Shown: positions 1 to 10,261 of the stretch, in pieces
Layout: each line of letters starts with the position of its first letter
Position numbering within the stretch: position 1 is the stretch's first letter
Virus record (IMG/VR): IMGVR_UViG_3300033146_005170
Coordinates: 1-64,000 of that record
Direction: 5' to 3' (one strand)
DNA length: 64,000 nt
DNA from: a virus
Notes under the pieces: model-generated
What the model saw: only the letters and a program-made list of their open reading frames with translations
Told to the model about the DNA's origin: nothing
Database searches by the model: none
Program-made: the position numbers and the translations under genes

Positions 1-3000
1 GTCGATGGCTATGCTGAATGTTTAGAAGAAACAAGCTGTATTGGCTATGTCGCTAGTGGCTATATGGTCGATGGCTATGCTGAATGTAAAGAGGAAGCAA
101 ATGGTCAAGATCTTTATGGCAGTTGTATTCTTGAGAGCTCTAGTAGCTTAGATATTTTAGCAAAGATACTTAGTTCAAAAGCTATACTAGAAGGCTCTGC
201 TAAACTTAAAGGCTCTACAGGTCATAGAATAGCTGAATGGCTTTTTGAAACTGATTTAACTGATACTGTTTCTAATACTCCTACTTATGGTAAGAATTAT
301 GAAATATTGAATGGTTGTGTCAATGCTTTAAATCTTCAAGCTAATAGTGGTATGCACTTTGTTTTTAATGACTTACCATTTTCTTTAAATGATTACACTG
401 TTGATATAAATATTAAATTTGGACCCTTAATATCTGGTCTTGATGAGCGAATTTATAGAAACAGAGCTTTAGACTCTATAGAATATCTTTTTATAGATAC
501 TGATTTAAGTAGACTATATTATGGTCTTTCAGGATATGGTGGTTGGGTTCTTGTAGATATAAAACCTTATTCTAGTCATAGAATAACTTTTACTAAAGTT
601 CATAAGGACTCTTATTATTATATAGCTATTTATCTAGATGGTAATATGCTTACTAGCTTTAGTCGTAGCACAAATGTTGAATTATCCGATCCTAATGGAG
701 AAGTTAGCTTTGGATCTTATTTTCAAGTAGGCAATTACTATGACTCTACTAATATGCTTTATAAGTTAACTATTTATGATGAAGTTTTAAGACCTTTAAC
801 TTTACCAGAGTATAAAACTTGTAGCTTACTGTCCGGTAATACTGAAGTTAATATAAATATTCCAGTACCTTATTTTGAACAGCTATTTGATAATCACAGT
901 ATAGAAGATACTTATAATCATACTATTTTTGAGAGCTTTGTATATTTTGATTGTGTAGCTAGATCTTGTTTAATACCTGAACATGCAGGTATGTTTTTTG
1001 AAAATTTTAAGGCCAATGAGCAAAATTTTACTGTAGATCTAGATTTTATTATTTTTGATAAATTAGTCAATGTTCTATTTCATAATCATTATCTTATAGT
1101 TCTTTATGTCTATTATGATACTCTTGCTCTTTATATAGGTGATATTACTTTAGACTTAGATTATCAATTTTTTGAAAATACTTATTATAGTTTAAGATTT
1201 ACTCTAAGGCATCTTAATACTAATTTAGTTTTTGTAGAAGTATCAGTTAATGGTGAAATTATCTATAGTGCTGAAATTAGTCTTACTTGGCTAAATAATT
1301 CTAATAATTTATTTTATATAGGAGCTTATGATCACACTGTTTCAGGCTCAGATTATCTCTTTGACTACTCTTTAGAAGGTAGGCTCTTTTATTCTTTAAT
1401 TACTATAGGCACTTTGCCTCAACCAAAAGAATTTATTGATCGAGGTACTTCAGCTTGTGCAGCTGGTCAATCTGATTTATATTTACTTCCAACTATGACT
1501 TATAGTAAGGCTGATTTATCTGCAGAGGCTAGTATTTACTGTTATGGAGATCTTCATCTGGATATTGGACAAGCTAACTTATCTGCAGAGGCTAATTTAT
1601 ATATTCATTTAGCTACTTGGATTTGTGGTAAAAGTAGTTTAATAATAAAAGGTCAGAGTATTCCAGGGCCTAAAGGTCATTTATTTATAAATACAGAATT
1701 ATTAAGTCAAGCTAATTTAATTTGTTTTCCAGCTAATACAGTTGGTATTAAAGATATTTTTGGGGATGGCAGCTGTGAAATGTACTGGCCAGGAAATAAA
1801 TATTCAGATCCTCAATATCCTTTATCTTCTTATGGAAGTGAGGTAAATAGACCTGGTAGATTTAATTTAGCTTATTGGAGTGTACCTACTTTTAGTTGGG
1901 GTATGTACTATTCCTATGATGTTGCTAGTTGGCTAGGTGGTAGAGGTACTACTACACTTTCTCTATGGCTTACAAATGAAACAGACAATTTGATGCTTAC
2001 TCCTTATGAAATAGAAAATTCTTTTGATCCTGTAGAGCCCGGAGATTGTGGTTTTAATATTAGAGTTATAGATGGTGTTAATGATAGGAATTTAGTAATT
2101 GCTATTGGACATACTAGTAACCAAATTATTATTCCTTGGTTATGGGGATCTTATCAAGAAGAGGCTGATTGTCAAAGTCAAAGAGGCTATATACATTTAT
2201 TAATTCAAGTAACTAATCAACAGGCAGATATTTTTATTAACTATGATGAAAAACACTATAACTTATCTCTTCCACAGGCTACTTTTTCAAGTATAGCTTT
2301 ATATAGAATTGAAGGATTTTTAGATGAAATTAGATTCTTTAATAGGGTTTTAACTGATAAAGAAAGAGAAATTCTTTTTTATGAAAATGATCTTAAAAAT
2401 AGAGCTTATTTAGTAGGTGAAGGTCTTATAACAAGAGCTCATCCAGATAGAATGATTTGTCATATGCACTTTAGTAGGATAGGTACAGCTTTAAATAATG
2501 AAATAGTAAATGAAGTACCTTTTTATGTCAGGTCATTTAAAAAGAATCTGACAATAGCAACTAGATTTAGAGAACCAATGCAATTGGAGTTTACTGGTCA
2601 TCGGCCTGAGTTTACTTTACCTTCAGAAGAAGGTACCTTTAGAGGTATTTTTATTAATATCTATGAAAATGCTCCTGTTCTTTGGTTAAGTAGTCAGTCT
2701 CAATATAGTCTTTTTGGTTTTAAATGTTCCATAATTAATTACAGGTTAGAAATTATTATGGATTGCCTTGATCATACTTTAGAGTATCTTTCAGATGTTC
2801 TAGAGTTTTCTAGTTTTAATGACTTAGTAATAACTTATGACAATCAAAGAATTACTTTCTATCTTAACTCAGAACTAGTTTTAGATGCTCCTTGGGTTTC
2901 TAGAACTATGACAATTTACTACGGTGCTAAACAAGATATTTGGTATGGTAAAGGTGGAGGGCAATACTGCTTTATAGACGGTCTTGATTTTAAAGCATCT

Positions 3001-5739
3001 CATAATGTAATAAGATCTTGGTATAATTTACAGGCTAAAGACTATTTTAAAGAAGAACAAAGCTATCCTAATAGGTATATTAGAAGCTTAGGTTCTCGTG
3101 AGCAAACTCCCCCAGCTTTAGGCTATAGAAACTATTACAATACTGAGATTGGCCAATTTGACTTTGTTCATACCATAAATACAATAGCTACAAGTCAAGG
3201 CTATGACTTTTTACAGACAGATAGAAGACTTGCTACTTATGGCTATAGAGTAACTTCAAAAATTAGACCTAATTATTTTTACTTTTTTCTAAACTTTATT
3301 GACTTTAAAATAGATTTATCTAAGTATTTAAGATTTGCTATATTCTATACTTATAGAGACACTACAGATAGACTAATTATCCTGATTTATAACTACAAAG
3401 GTAGTGGTCTAGCTGATATGTCAGTTAATCTAGAAAGTATAACTGAAGTATCATTTAATCCAGAAGACTTTAAACTCACTGCTAATACAGGCTATTCTAG
3501 CAGTGTTAAACTTTTTAATGAATGTCATATAATGCTGGGAAATTATAGTCCTGAAGATATTATAGAGCTAGTAAATTCAAAGCAATCTGAACTTATTTTA
3601 AGTACCACAGGTAAGTGCCATTTAAGTTGTAAAGCTCTTTTATATGCTGCACCTAGAAGAGATTGGAGTGTTGGTCTTATAGCTACAATTAAGTTAAGTT
3701 ACAATGGCACTGCCATTGCTATTAGGCAAAAGTTAACTGGCCTATCTAATCTAACTGTAGCTAAAGCTTATCCTCTACAAGATCAAGGAGCTCGTTGTAG
3801 AATTAATACTAAAACTTATGTAAAAGCTAAAGAGGTTCATGATTATTACTATTATTCTAATACAAGAGCTTTAGATAATAAGCAGCTTTTACCTATTGAA
3901 TATTTAAAAAATAGTTTAACATGGGCTACTGGTTTTATTGCTAAAGATATTTATGGCAGATATTTAATAGCTAATGCTTCTTGGAACTTAGTTTCATTCA
4001 AAAGCTTCCCAAATGAAGTTTATACTTTAAATGGCTGGCGCCACGGTTGGACTAGTAAATATTATTCTGATGGTCTATTTGGTTTAGATATTGATGGCTC
4101 ATTTATTGGTATGTCTCATGCAGGTTATACTGATGGTTCAGGTACTAATTATATAGTTAATGATTCTGAAGAGCTTGGTTTGCCTTTAGGTACTGGTTGG
4201 CATGACATATTGTTTATTAATTCTAATTTATACTTTGTTAAAGACTCTAATGGCTCTCAAGTTCAGATTAAGCCTTCTAGAACAATCTTACTTAATAACA
4301 ATTGGATTTATGGCCTTTATGTTACAGATCATCAAACTACTTATCCTTCAAGTTGGATTCTTATGACTAATGATCTAAATAAAACTTACTATTTTGATGT
4401 TACTCTAGATGTTGCTGATATGATTGAATTTGGAGTGGATTTAGCTATTAAGATAGTTTATTGTCGTCGCTTATATTGGAATGAGAATGGTCAAGGTACT
4501 ACTCTTCTTAGTGTGTATAATTTTATAGTGATAGATCAAAATAATAACTTATGTTTAGTAGCTCCAGAGGGTAGCGCTTTAAATGAAACTTTAAATAATC
4601 AATTATTAGCCTTACCAGATGAGTATAGTCAGGTTGTACACATTGGGGCCTACTATTCCACACACTTTCTGGCTCTAGTTAATATAACTACTGGTAAGGT
4701 TGATTATATTGATCTTGAGTACTGGTGGGGTTCTACTAATTCTGAGCACCACACCACTGCTCAGGAGTGTATTGATAGATTAGAGAGTAAGTTTAATAAT
4801 GTTAGTAGTCCTGTACTATATGTAGGATATGTTCAAATTTGGCTTCCTGGTGGAATATGGGTTAAAAATTTATTCTGGCATACTAAAGATCAAGTTGGGC
4901 TGTTCTGGCATGAAAAAGAGCCTTATATCAGTAGTAGCCCTACTGATTATACAATTACTTTACCATTTGATGATATTAAGCATGCTTCTTTTTCTAATAT
5001 CAATTATATTACTATAACTAGAACTAATGGCTATGTCTATATCTATGACCTTGAAACTGGTCTTGAGATAAAAACAAGAGAGCAAAGATTTTTTCCTAAT
5101 AAGAATTTTATCTCAGTACAGACTCGTTTTGCAGCTATTCCTCCTAGTATAACAAAAGTAGAATGTAGATTAAATGGAACTGCTGGACTTATTAGCTATG
5201 CTAATGAAGATTTGTTAAATTTTGTTCATAATGTTCTAAAGATTAATCCTTCTAACTATCCAGAAGAAGACTTTAGTGAGGAAAAATATATTAGAGAAAC
5301 TAATCCTATTAATGATCCCTTAGGAATGCACATAGATTTGAACTATCAGCCTAAGTATCATTGGCATAGATATACTGAAACAGAAGTAATACAATCTCTA
5401 GGTCCAAAACTACCAGTTAAAATTCAGGTTAAGCAATATCTTTCTGGAATACTCTATAATAGCTCTAATGATCATGAAAAATGGGTATATGTTTTGATTT
5501 TAGACACCATAGGCACAATTCATGCCTATAGCACTTACTTATATGATGGTGTTTATAGTGCAGTTGGAGATTATAATTTATTTGATTTGCCTCAGCTAGG
5601 AGATCTAGACTACTTTAAAAATAGAAAAATTTCAATCAGGCAAGTAGAAACTGCTCACCGAGTTTTTCATTATGAGCTTATTGTTATAGATTATTTAGGC
5701 CTAGTACAAATAAGAACAATCGATTTAGGCGGTGTATAA
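1..5739 (+). CDS. Giant tail fibre/adhesin, 5'-truncated
   Basis: The frame is open from base 1 without a start codon, so the gene begins outside the window; about 1,912 codons are visible. A 22-residue repeat starting VDGYAEC occurs at bases 1 and 67. Four stretches resemble LamG/concanavalin-type beta sandwiches (about 250-830, 860-1420, 1840-2390, 2450-3020); the third closes with FLDEIRFFNRVLTDKE, typical of that fold. Runs of alternating A-x-L residues lie between them (about 1450-1740 and 3600-3850). Near 4190 a GTGWHD segment resembles RCC1-type repeats. Inferred role: a distal tail fibre or side fibre that binds host surface glycans. It overlaps the next gene by TAATG and heads a cluster of six tail genes. 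No catalytic motif was recognised. Confidence 0.7.
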   Translation, partial: VDGYAECLEETSCIGYVASGYMVDGYAECKEEANGQDLYGSCILESSSSLDILAKILSSKAILEGSAKLKGSTGHRIAEWLFETDLTDTVSNTPTYGKNYEILNGCVNALNLQANSGMHFVFNDLPFSLNDYTVDINIKFGPLISGLDERIYRNRALDSIEYLFIDTDLSRLYYGLSGYGGWVLVDIKPYSSHRITFTKVHKDSYYYIAIYLDGNMLTSFSRSTNVELSDPNGEVSFGSYFQVGNYYDSTNMLYKLTIYDEVLRPLTLPEYKTCSLLSGNTEVNINIPVPYFEQLFDNHSIEDTYNHTIFESFVYFDCVARSCLIPEHAGMFFENFKANEQNFTVDLDFIIFDKLVNVLFHNHYLIVLYVYYDTLALYIGDITLDLDYQFFENTYYSLRFTLRHLNTNLVFVEVSVNGEIIYSAEISLTWLNNSNNLFYIGAYDHTVSGSDYLFDYSLEGRLFYSLITIGTLPQPKEFIDRGTSACAAGQSDLYLLPTMTYSKADLSAEASIYCYGDLHLDIGQANLSAEANLYIHLATWICGKSSLIIKGQSIPGPKGHLFINTELLSQANLICFPANTVGIKDIFGDGSCEMYWPGNKYSDPQYPLSSYGSEVNRPGRFNLAYWSVPTFSWGMYYSYDVASWLGGRGTTTLSLWLTNETDNLMLTPYEIENSFDPVEPGDCGFNIRVIDGVNDRNLVIAIGHTSNQIIIPWLWGSYQEEADCQSQRGYIHLLIQVTNQQADIFINYDEKHYNLSLPQATFSSIALYRIEGFLDEIRFFNRVLTDKEREILFYENDLKNRAYLVGEGLITRAHPDRMICHMHFSRIGTALNNEIVNEVPFYVRSFKKNLTIATRFREPMQLEFTGHRPEFTLPSEEGTFRGIFINIYENAPVLWLSSQSQYSLFGFKCSIINYRLEIIMDCLDHTLEYLSDVLEFSSFNDLVITYDNQRITFYLNSELVLDAPWVSRTMTIYYGAKQDIWYGKGGGQYCFIDGLDFKASHNVIRSWYNLQAKDYFKEEQSYPNRYIRSLGSREQTPPALGYRNYYNTEIGQFDFVHTINTIATSQGYDFLQTDRRLATYGYRVTSKIRPNYFYFFLNFIDFKIDLSKYLRFAIFYTYRDTTDRLIILIYNYKGSGLADMSVNLESITEVSFNPEDFKLTANTGYSSSVKLFNECHIMLGNYSPEDIIELVNSKQSELILSTTGKCHLSCKALLYAAPRRDWSVGLIATIKLSYNGTAIAIRQKLTGLSNLTVAKAYPLQDQGARCRINTKTYVKAKEVHDYYYYSNTRALDNKQLLPIEYLKNSLTWATGFIAKDIYGRYLIANASWNLVSFKSFPNEVYTLNGWRHGWTSKYYSDGLFGLDIDGSFIGMSHAGYTDGSGTNYIVNDSEELGLPLGTGWHDILFINSNLYFVKDSNGSQVQIKPSRTILLNNNWIYGLYVTDHQTTYPSSWILMTNDLNKTYYFDVTLDVADMIEFGVDLAIKIVYCRRLYWNENGQGTTLLSVYNFIVIDQNNNLCLVAPEGSALNETLNNQLLALPDEYSQVVHIGAYYSTHFLALVNITTGKVDYIDLEYWWGSTNSEHHTTAQECIDRLESKFNNVSSPVLYVGYVQIWLPGGIWVKNLFWHTKDQVGLFWHEKEPYISSSPTDYTITLPFDDIKHASFSNINYITITRTNGYVYIYDLETGLEIKTREQRFFPNKNFISVQTRFAAIPPSITKVECRLNGTAGLISYANEDLLNFVHNVLKINPSNYPEEDFSEEKYIRETNPINDPLGMHIDLNYQPKYHWHRYTETEVIQSLGPKLPVKIQVKQYLSGILYNSSNDHEKWVYVLILDTIGTIHAYSTYLYDGVYSAVGDYNLFDLPQLGDLDYFKNRKISIRQVETAHRVFHYELIVIDYLGLVQIRTIDLGGV

Positions 5740-6704
5740 TGGCTTATATAACTGTAGATGAACCAAGTAATTTAAATGATTTAGTTGACTATCATCATTA
5801 TGTAAGTACCTGGAAAAATACTGATTTTCATATTGCTTTAACTAGAACTGGAGAAATAAAAGCCTGGGGAACCGCAGATGAAGCTGCCTTTAACGTTCCC
5901 TATGGAACTGGTTATAATAACTTGATTGCTACAGCTTATTATGATGGCCTATGCTTTATGGTACTAGATGGCACCGGCTTTTTGGTAGGCTGGCAGACTG
6001 TAGCTGTTGATGTCTGGACTACCCCACCTTTTAATACTGATTATCTACCTAAACCTAGATATGCTTTTGTTAAGCTTAAGTATATTTCAAGTGAGCATAA
6101 GCTTATAGCTATACGCTCAGATGGTGCCAGTATTATTTATCATAATGGCATAGATTATAGGAGTGATGATCTTGACAGAAGCACTGATTATTTAGACTAT
6201 AGTGAGTATGAATATAATATAAACGATAATATAACTGATGCTAATGTGGCTATTCTAGGCTATGATAAGTCTTTAGAAAAGTCTGTAGAAGACCTATTTG
6301 AGCAAGCTTTAATAAGTCTGCAAACAAAAGTAATAAGAACTACTAAGATTAAATTTGTTAACGCTGCTAGGCTTCAATGTATGCCTAAGTTTAGTGATAT
6401 AGGCTCTACTCTAAGTACTTATTCTATTTTAGAGGTCGCTGGTGGTACGTATGTTTATGGTCAAGGTCTACTATATGGGTCTATTGCTAAACTGATAATT
6501 GGAAAGACACCAGCTGTTTTTATTTCTGGAGATGCAAGACTTGTTTTAAAAACTACTTTAGAAATAGAACCTCTAGAACTTAGTGCTAAAGCTTCTTTAT
6601 TAATCAAAGCAAGTTCTTTAGCTTGTGTAGCTAGAAATTGGGATCTTTTAGAGCAGATAAGAGAGAGCTTAGGGATTTCCTCGTGTTCTTATCTGCATAA
6701 TTAA
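5739..6704 (+). CDS. RCC1-like tail protein
   Basis: 321 residues, starting at the TAATG overlap with the giant fibre gene. The N-terminal half has segments like IALTRTGEIKAWG and GTGYNNL...MVLDGTGFLVGW, which follow the RCC1/beta-propeller pattern of an exposed strand, D/TG turn and WG. The C-terminal third carries A-x-L repeats of the kind seen in the preceding and following tail genes. Inferred to be a virion tail-tip or fibre component. No enzyme motif is visible, and the RCC1 match rests on a few repeats read by eye. Confidence 0.5.
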   Translation: MAYITVDEPSNLNDLVDYHHYVSTWKNTDFHIALTRTGEIKAWGTADEAAFNVPYGTGYNNLIATAYYDGLCFMVLDGTGFLVGWQTVAVDVWTTPPFNTDYLPKPRYAFVKLKYISSEHKLIAIRSDGASIIYHNGIDYRSDDLDRSTDYLDYSEYEYNINDNITDANVAILGYDKSLEKSVEDLFEQALISLQTKVIRTTKIKFVNAARLQCMPKFSDIGSTLSTYSILEVAGGTYVYGQGLLYGSIAKLIIGKTPAVFISGDARLVLKTTLEIEPLELSAKASLLIKASSLACVARNWDLLEQIRESLGISSCSYLHN

Positions 6705-6732
6705 ATCAATATAAATTTATAGGAGACTTATT

Positions 6733-7137
6733 ATGGCTAACAATATGACAGACTATCTGGAAAAGAAACTTCTAGATCATACTCTTGGTGTAGGAGCTTT
6801 TACTATGCCTACGGTTTATTTGGCTTTGTTTACGGCTGATCCTGGAGAAACTGGAGATCTTACTAATGAAGTAGCAAATTCAGCTGCTTATGCTAGAGTT
6901 GAGATTAGTACCAAGTTTTCAGCGGCTACTAACGAAACTAGTGCTAATACAGCTGAGATTTCTTTTCCACAAGCAACAGGTGCATGGGGCATTGTTACTC
7001 ATATTGGCCTAATGGACACAGCTACTCACGGTGCAGGTAATATGATTTATCATGGTCAACTCACTGCTTCAAAAGATGTAGGCAATGGTGATACCTTTAA
7101 AATCGCTGTAGGCGATCTATCAATTACCTTGGCATAA
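6733..7137 (+). CDS. Small tail fibre protein, Gp80-like family
   Basis: 134 residues after a clear ribosome binding site (AGGAGAC). The opening MANNMTDYLEKKLLDHTLG, the VYLALFTADPG segment and the W(G)IVTHIGLMD...GNMIYHGQLTASK segment match a widespread phage family usually annotated as tail fibre (Gp80-like). It is the most conserved-looking member of the left-hand tail cluster and sits between two A-x-L repeat proteins. The molecular role of the family is not established; a structural location in the tail is likely. Confidence 0.7.
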   Translation: MANNMTDYLEKKLLDHTLGVGAFTMPTVYLALFTADPGETGDLTNEVANSAAYARVEISTKFSAATNETSANTAEISFPQATGAWGIVTHIGLMDTATHGAGNMIYHGQLTASKDVGNGDTFKIAVGDLSITLA

Positions 7138-7140
7138 GCT

Positions 7141-7974
7141 ATGGATATACTAGCCTCGGCTAGTCTCTTCGGCATTACTACGGTTGAGGTAGCTGGGGAG
7201 GCTTTTATTGCCCCAGTTAATCTTTCAGCTTTTGCTAGCTTACTCTTAACTAAACATGAATTAGGTCAATGCTTTTTAGAAAGTAATGCTAGTATTCTTT
7301 CTTATGGAACTACTTTTAAAATGGCTAAAAGCCAGTTGCGAGAGGCAGCTGATTTAGCTATTTTAGAGACAGTTGTTAACCCGAATACTCCAGCTTCTGC
7401 TTTTCTTAGAACTCAGTCTAGTGTTTTTATCATTCCAAATGTTAAATCTACTATTAAAATGGGCGCTAGTAAACTTTATGCTAAAGCTAATACTCATTGT
7501 GTACCTTTATATGAAGTAAGAGGTATACCAGAACCTTTATCTGAAAAAGCTTATTTAAAAAGACCTCCCGAGGCTATTTTAGATACTAAATCTGAACTAC
7601 TTTGTTTTGGTTATAAAGTTTTAAAATGTAATATATGCTTACCTGAAGAACCTACTATACCTATACTTGGTTCAAGTAAATTAAAATGCACTGCAGTTCC
7701 AATTCCAGTAGCTGGAGAAGTAAAAGGAGGTATAGCTTTATATGCTATACCAGAGTCTTTAGGAATAACCTTTAGCTACTTACACGCTAGAATGTCTATG
7801 GACTGGGTAAGAAATAATACTTGGAAAATAAATGAAATTTGTAGAATTCAACAGTGTTTATTAGATGCTGTTAGAGAGGTTATAGCAAGACAAGATAATT
7901 TTCTTCAACCTAATGATATTCAACCTTTATTTGATAAAGCTCAAGAATTAATTTATGAGGTGGGTGATGTATAG
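7141..7974 (+). CDS. A-x-L repeat tail protein
   Basis: 277 residues, starting 3 nt after the preceding stop without a strong Shine-Dalgarno, so probably translationally coupled. Most of the chain is built of short units such as ASASLFG, AFASLLL and GASKLYAKANT, alternating small and hydrophobic residues as in the flanking fibre proteins. The C-terminal 75 residues are different (RIQQCLLDAVREVIARQD...) and probably helical. Probable structural tail/fibre component; no enzymatic motif seen. Confidence 0.5.
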   Translation: MDILASASLFGITTVEVAGEAFIAPVNLSAFASLLLTKHELGQCFLESNASILSYGTTFKMAKSQLREAADLAILETVVNPNTPASAFLRTQSSVFIIPNVKSTIKMGASKLYAKANTHCVPLYEVRGIPEPLSEKAYLKRPPEAILDTKSELLCFGYKVLKCNICLPEEPTIPILGSSKLKCTAVPIPVAGEVKGGIALYAIPESLGITFSYLHARMSMDWVRNNTWKINEICRIQQCLLDAVREVIARQDNFLQPNDIQPLFDKAQELIYEVGDV

Positions 7975-8926
7975 TGGACAAGAAATAGTAGCTCAAGAAG
8001 AATGTAAAATTGTTCTTGCTGAATTTTTTGAGAGTATAAAATGTATAGACTATAAAAAACCAAAAGCTAATGATTCATACTATACAGCTATAAATATGAT
8101 TTTGATTAATGCTGAAACTGCTTACTATGATCCTTTAACTAAAACTCTTTCTACGATCAATTTTAGTGTTAGACCTTTAAATATTGCTCCTAATACTAGT
8201 TATAATTATTTATTTGAAGCTGAAGTACCTGAAGGAGTTACTGGTCTCGAAGTTATTATGCTTGCAGAGGAATATAAGAAGATAAGAATTATGCCTTTAC
8301 ATTACATAGAAGATTGTAATAGCTTTCCAGAGTATAACTATGACATAAATATTCCAAAACCTATACCTCTACCGCCTTTTAATTTTCCACCTTTAAATTT
8401 TCCACCTCCTAGTAGTCTGGATAGCAGTTACATAAGAAGTTTTTGTATTGAACCAGATAACTCTGTAAAAATAATCTTTATAGGCAAATTTTCAGGAATT
8501 AAGAACAATAGAGCTTATTTAGTTGGTGATACTTATTATGGCCCAATTAATTTTGAATTAAGCTTAGATGATACTTTAGTAGATTTAAACTCATATACTC
8601 TAGTTCCAACCATAGAAAAAGTTAAAAGTTTTGAACTAGATGGTAATGGTGAATATAAAATGGTAGAGAAAGAAGTACCAGGGGGTATTTTAACTTTTAA
8701 CAACACTGCAGATACTATTAAAACTTATGGCGCTTTAAACTGGGAAGCTATGATAGGTCCCTGCGGTAGACAACCTTATGAGTATAAACAATTCTCTTTT
8801 TGTTATGATGATTTAACTGGAGCAATTAAAGTAACCTACGAAACAGACTCTACTGAAATTATTAAACCTGATGATCAAGGCTGGTATGATCTAGGTACAG
8901 TTAAAATAAGGCCTAAAGATGACTAA
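7967..8926 (+). CDS. Tail-cluster protein with proline-rich linker
   Basis: The in-frame ATG at 7967 is chosen over the one at 7955 because GAGGTGG lies just upstream of 7967; the product is then 319 residues and overlaps the previous gene by 8 nt. A proline-rich linker (PKPIPLPPFNFPPLNFPP) near residues 125-145 separates an N-terminal beta-rich domain from a C-terminal domain. Its position among tail genes suggests a virion component. No known family recognised. Confidence 0.45.
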   Translation: MYSGQEIVAQEECKIVLAEFFESIKCIDYKKPKANDSYYTAINMILINAETAYYDPLTKTLSTINFSVRPLNIAPNTSYNYLFEAEVPEGVTGLEVIMLAEEYKKIRIMPLHYIEDCNSFPEYNYDINIPKPIPLPPFNFPPLNFPPPSSLDSSYIRSFCIEPDNSVKIIFIGKFSGIKNNRAYLVGDTYYGPINFELSLDDTLVDLNSYTLVPTIEKVKSFELDGNGEYKMVEKEVPGGILTFNNTADTIKTYGALNWEAMIGPCGRQPYEYKQFSFCYDDLTGAIKVTYETDSTEIIKPDDQGWYDLGTVKIRPKDD

Positions 8927-10253
8927 AACATTTTATATTCCAAGAGCTCCTAAATTAGAAGTTTTAAACTCTTATGGTACTTATGATTATTTCGTTTATC
9001 CTTGTTTTAGACCCTATAAACAAGGCTGTTTAGTTGAAGCTAAAGTTACTTGGTCTAAAAATAAGGGTTGGCTATTGTGTTTAAATACTACAGCTTCAGT
9101 AGGATATAATCAAAATGATGATTTACTTGTTGATGATTTAATATATAAATTTTATGATGGTCAAGGTACTAGAATCTATCCTAAACTTTGTGGCTATGGT
9201 AAAAATAATTATTATTCTATAAATTATCCAAAAGGTTATTATACTACTGAAGATACTTCAGGAGTTATTTGTACTCAAGATTATATTATTGACACTGTAC
9301 CTACTCTTTGTAATGGCACACAAATATATAATTTTCAAAGTAATCAATTTGAACCTAGTCTTAATATATATAATTCTTCTTGCCATACAGTGAGTAGACT
9401 TGCTGATGGCTCCGCTCAATGGCTTAATACTACTCCAGGTAATAAGGTTTGTATTAATGGCAATGAAGAAGACAAATACCTCTTGAGTTATCCTTGTGCA
9501 ACTTCTGGTTCTAGTTTAAAAGCTGGTCAATACCCTGTTCTAGGTCTTCCTATTGGTGGAGGTCAAGGAAAGCCTTACTATTCTGAACGATATACAAGAA
9601 AGTACTATATAGACTATAGTATGCAAGTATGGATTAAAGCAGAGATTCCAAATACTAATCTCTTTAGAATGTTTAAGATATTAAATCTTCAACAGGAAGT
9701 AAATCAGCAAGTAATTCAAGATGCTATAACTCTATACTCTTTTATAATTTTACTTAGGAGCTATATTTGGCTAGTTATTTTTGAAGTACCATATGGCTTA
9801 ATACAAGATAATGGTTGGCCAGATCCAGTATTTTTTAGTACTCCAGATAATAAATATGGCTTAGAGCCTTATTCAAAAGGTATTAAACTTTCTAGAAGTG
9901 CTTTAGCTAGATTAGACTCTTTTGAATTTATTCGTTGGGACTGGATATCGGTACAAGGAATTAGTAATGGTAGAGCTTGTAGATGGATGATGGTAGAAAC
10001 TTATAGAGAGCTCCGATATAGGTCAGTAACTATAGCTCCAGAAGAATGCCCTACAGATAAAGACTTAAATGAATTAAAAATAAATATAGTCACCACTGCT
10101 CTACCTTATATCTTTTACCCTATTCAATTAGGTAATTTAACTATAGATGTAGGTTTTCAAAGCTATGTTAAAAGAGTTAAATACCTTACCTCTAATGACA
10201 GTGTTCGTTATGGTACTTTTATTTATGAGCTTCCAAATGGAGGCCTAATTTAG
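8919..10253 (+). CDS. Unknown tail-cluster protein
   Basis: 444 residues, starting at an ATG that overlaps the preceding stop, and last in the rightward tail cluster. Rich in Tyr, Asn and Gly and beta-prone throughout, as many fibre or baseplate proteins are. A GGGQGKPYYSERYTRKYY segment sits near residue 210. No family recognised. The 3' end overlaps the convergent SbcC-like gene by 9 bp. Confidence 0.45.
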   Translation: MTKTFYIPRAPKLEVLNSYGTYDYFVYPCFRPYKQGCLVEAKVTWSKNKGWLLCLNTTASVGYNQNDDLLVDDLIYKFYDGQGTRIYPKLCGYGKNNYYSINYPKGYYTTEDTSGVICTQDYIIDTVPTLCNGTQIYNFQSNQFEPSLNIYNSSCHTVSRLADGSAQWLNTTPGNKVCINGNEEDKYLLSYPCATSGSSLKAGQYPVLGLPIGGGQGKPYYSERYTRKYYIDYSMQVWIKAEIPNTNLFRMFKILNLQQEVNQQVIQDAITLYSFIILLRSYIWLVIFEVPYGLIQDNGWPDPVFFSTPDNKYGLEPYSKGIKLSRSALARLDSFEFIRWDWISVQGISNGRACRWMMVETYRELRYRSVTIAPEECPTDKDLNELKINIVTTALPYIFYPIQLGNLTIDVGFQSYVKRVKYLTSNDSVRYGTFIYELPNGGLI

Positions 10254-10261
10254 GTCTCCAT
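10237..10261. terminator. Hairpin at the convergent gene ends
   Basis: A near-perfect inverted repeat has arms ATGGAGGCCTAA and TTAGGTCTCCAT around one base; the only mismatch can form a G-U pair in plus-strand RNA. It covers the stop codons of both convergent genes (plus-strand tail gene, minus-strand SbcC-like gene). There is no strong T-tract on either side, so a bidirectional terminator or 3'-end stabiliser is an inference from position and symmetry. Confidence 0.45.
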
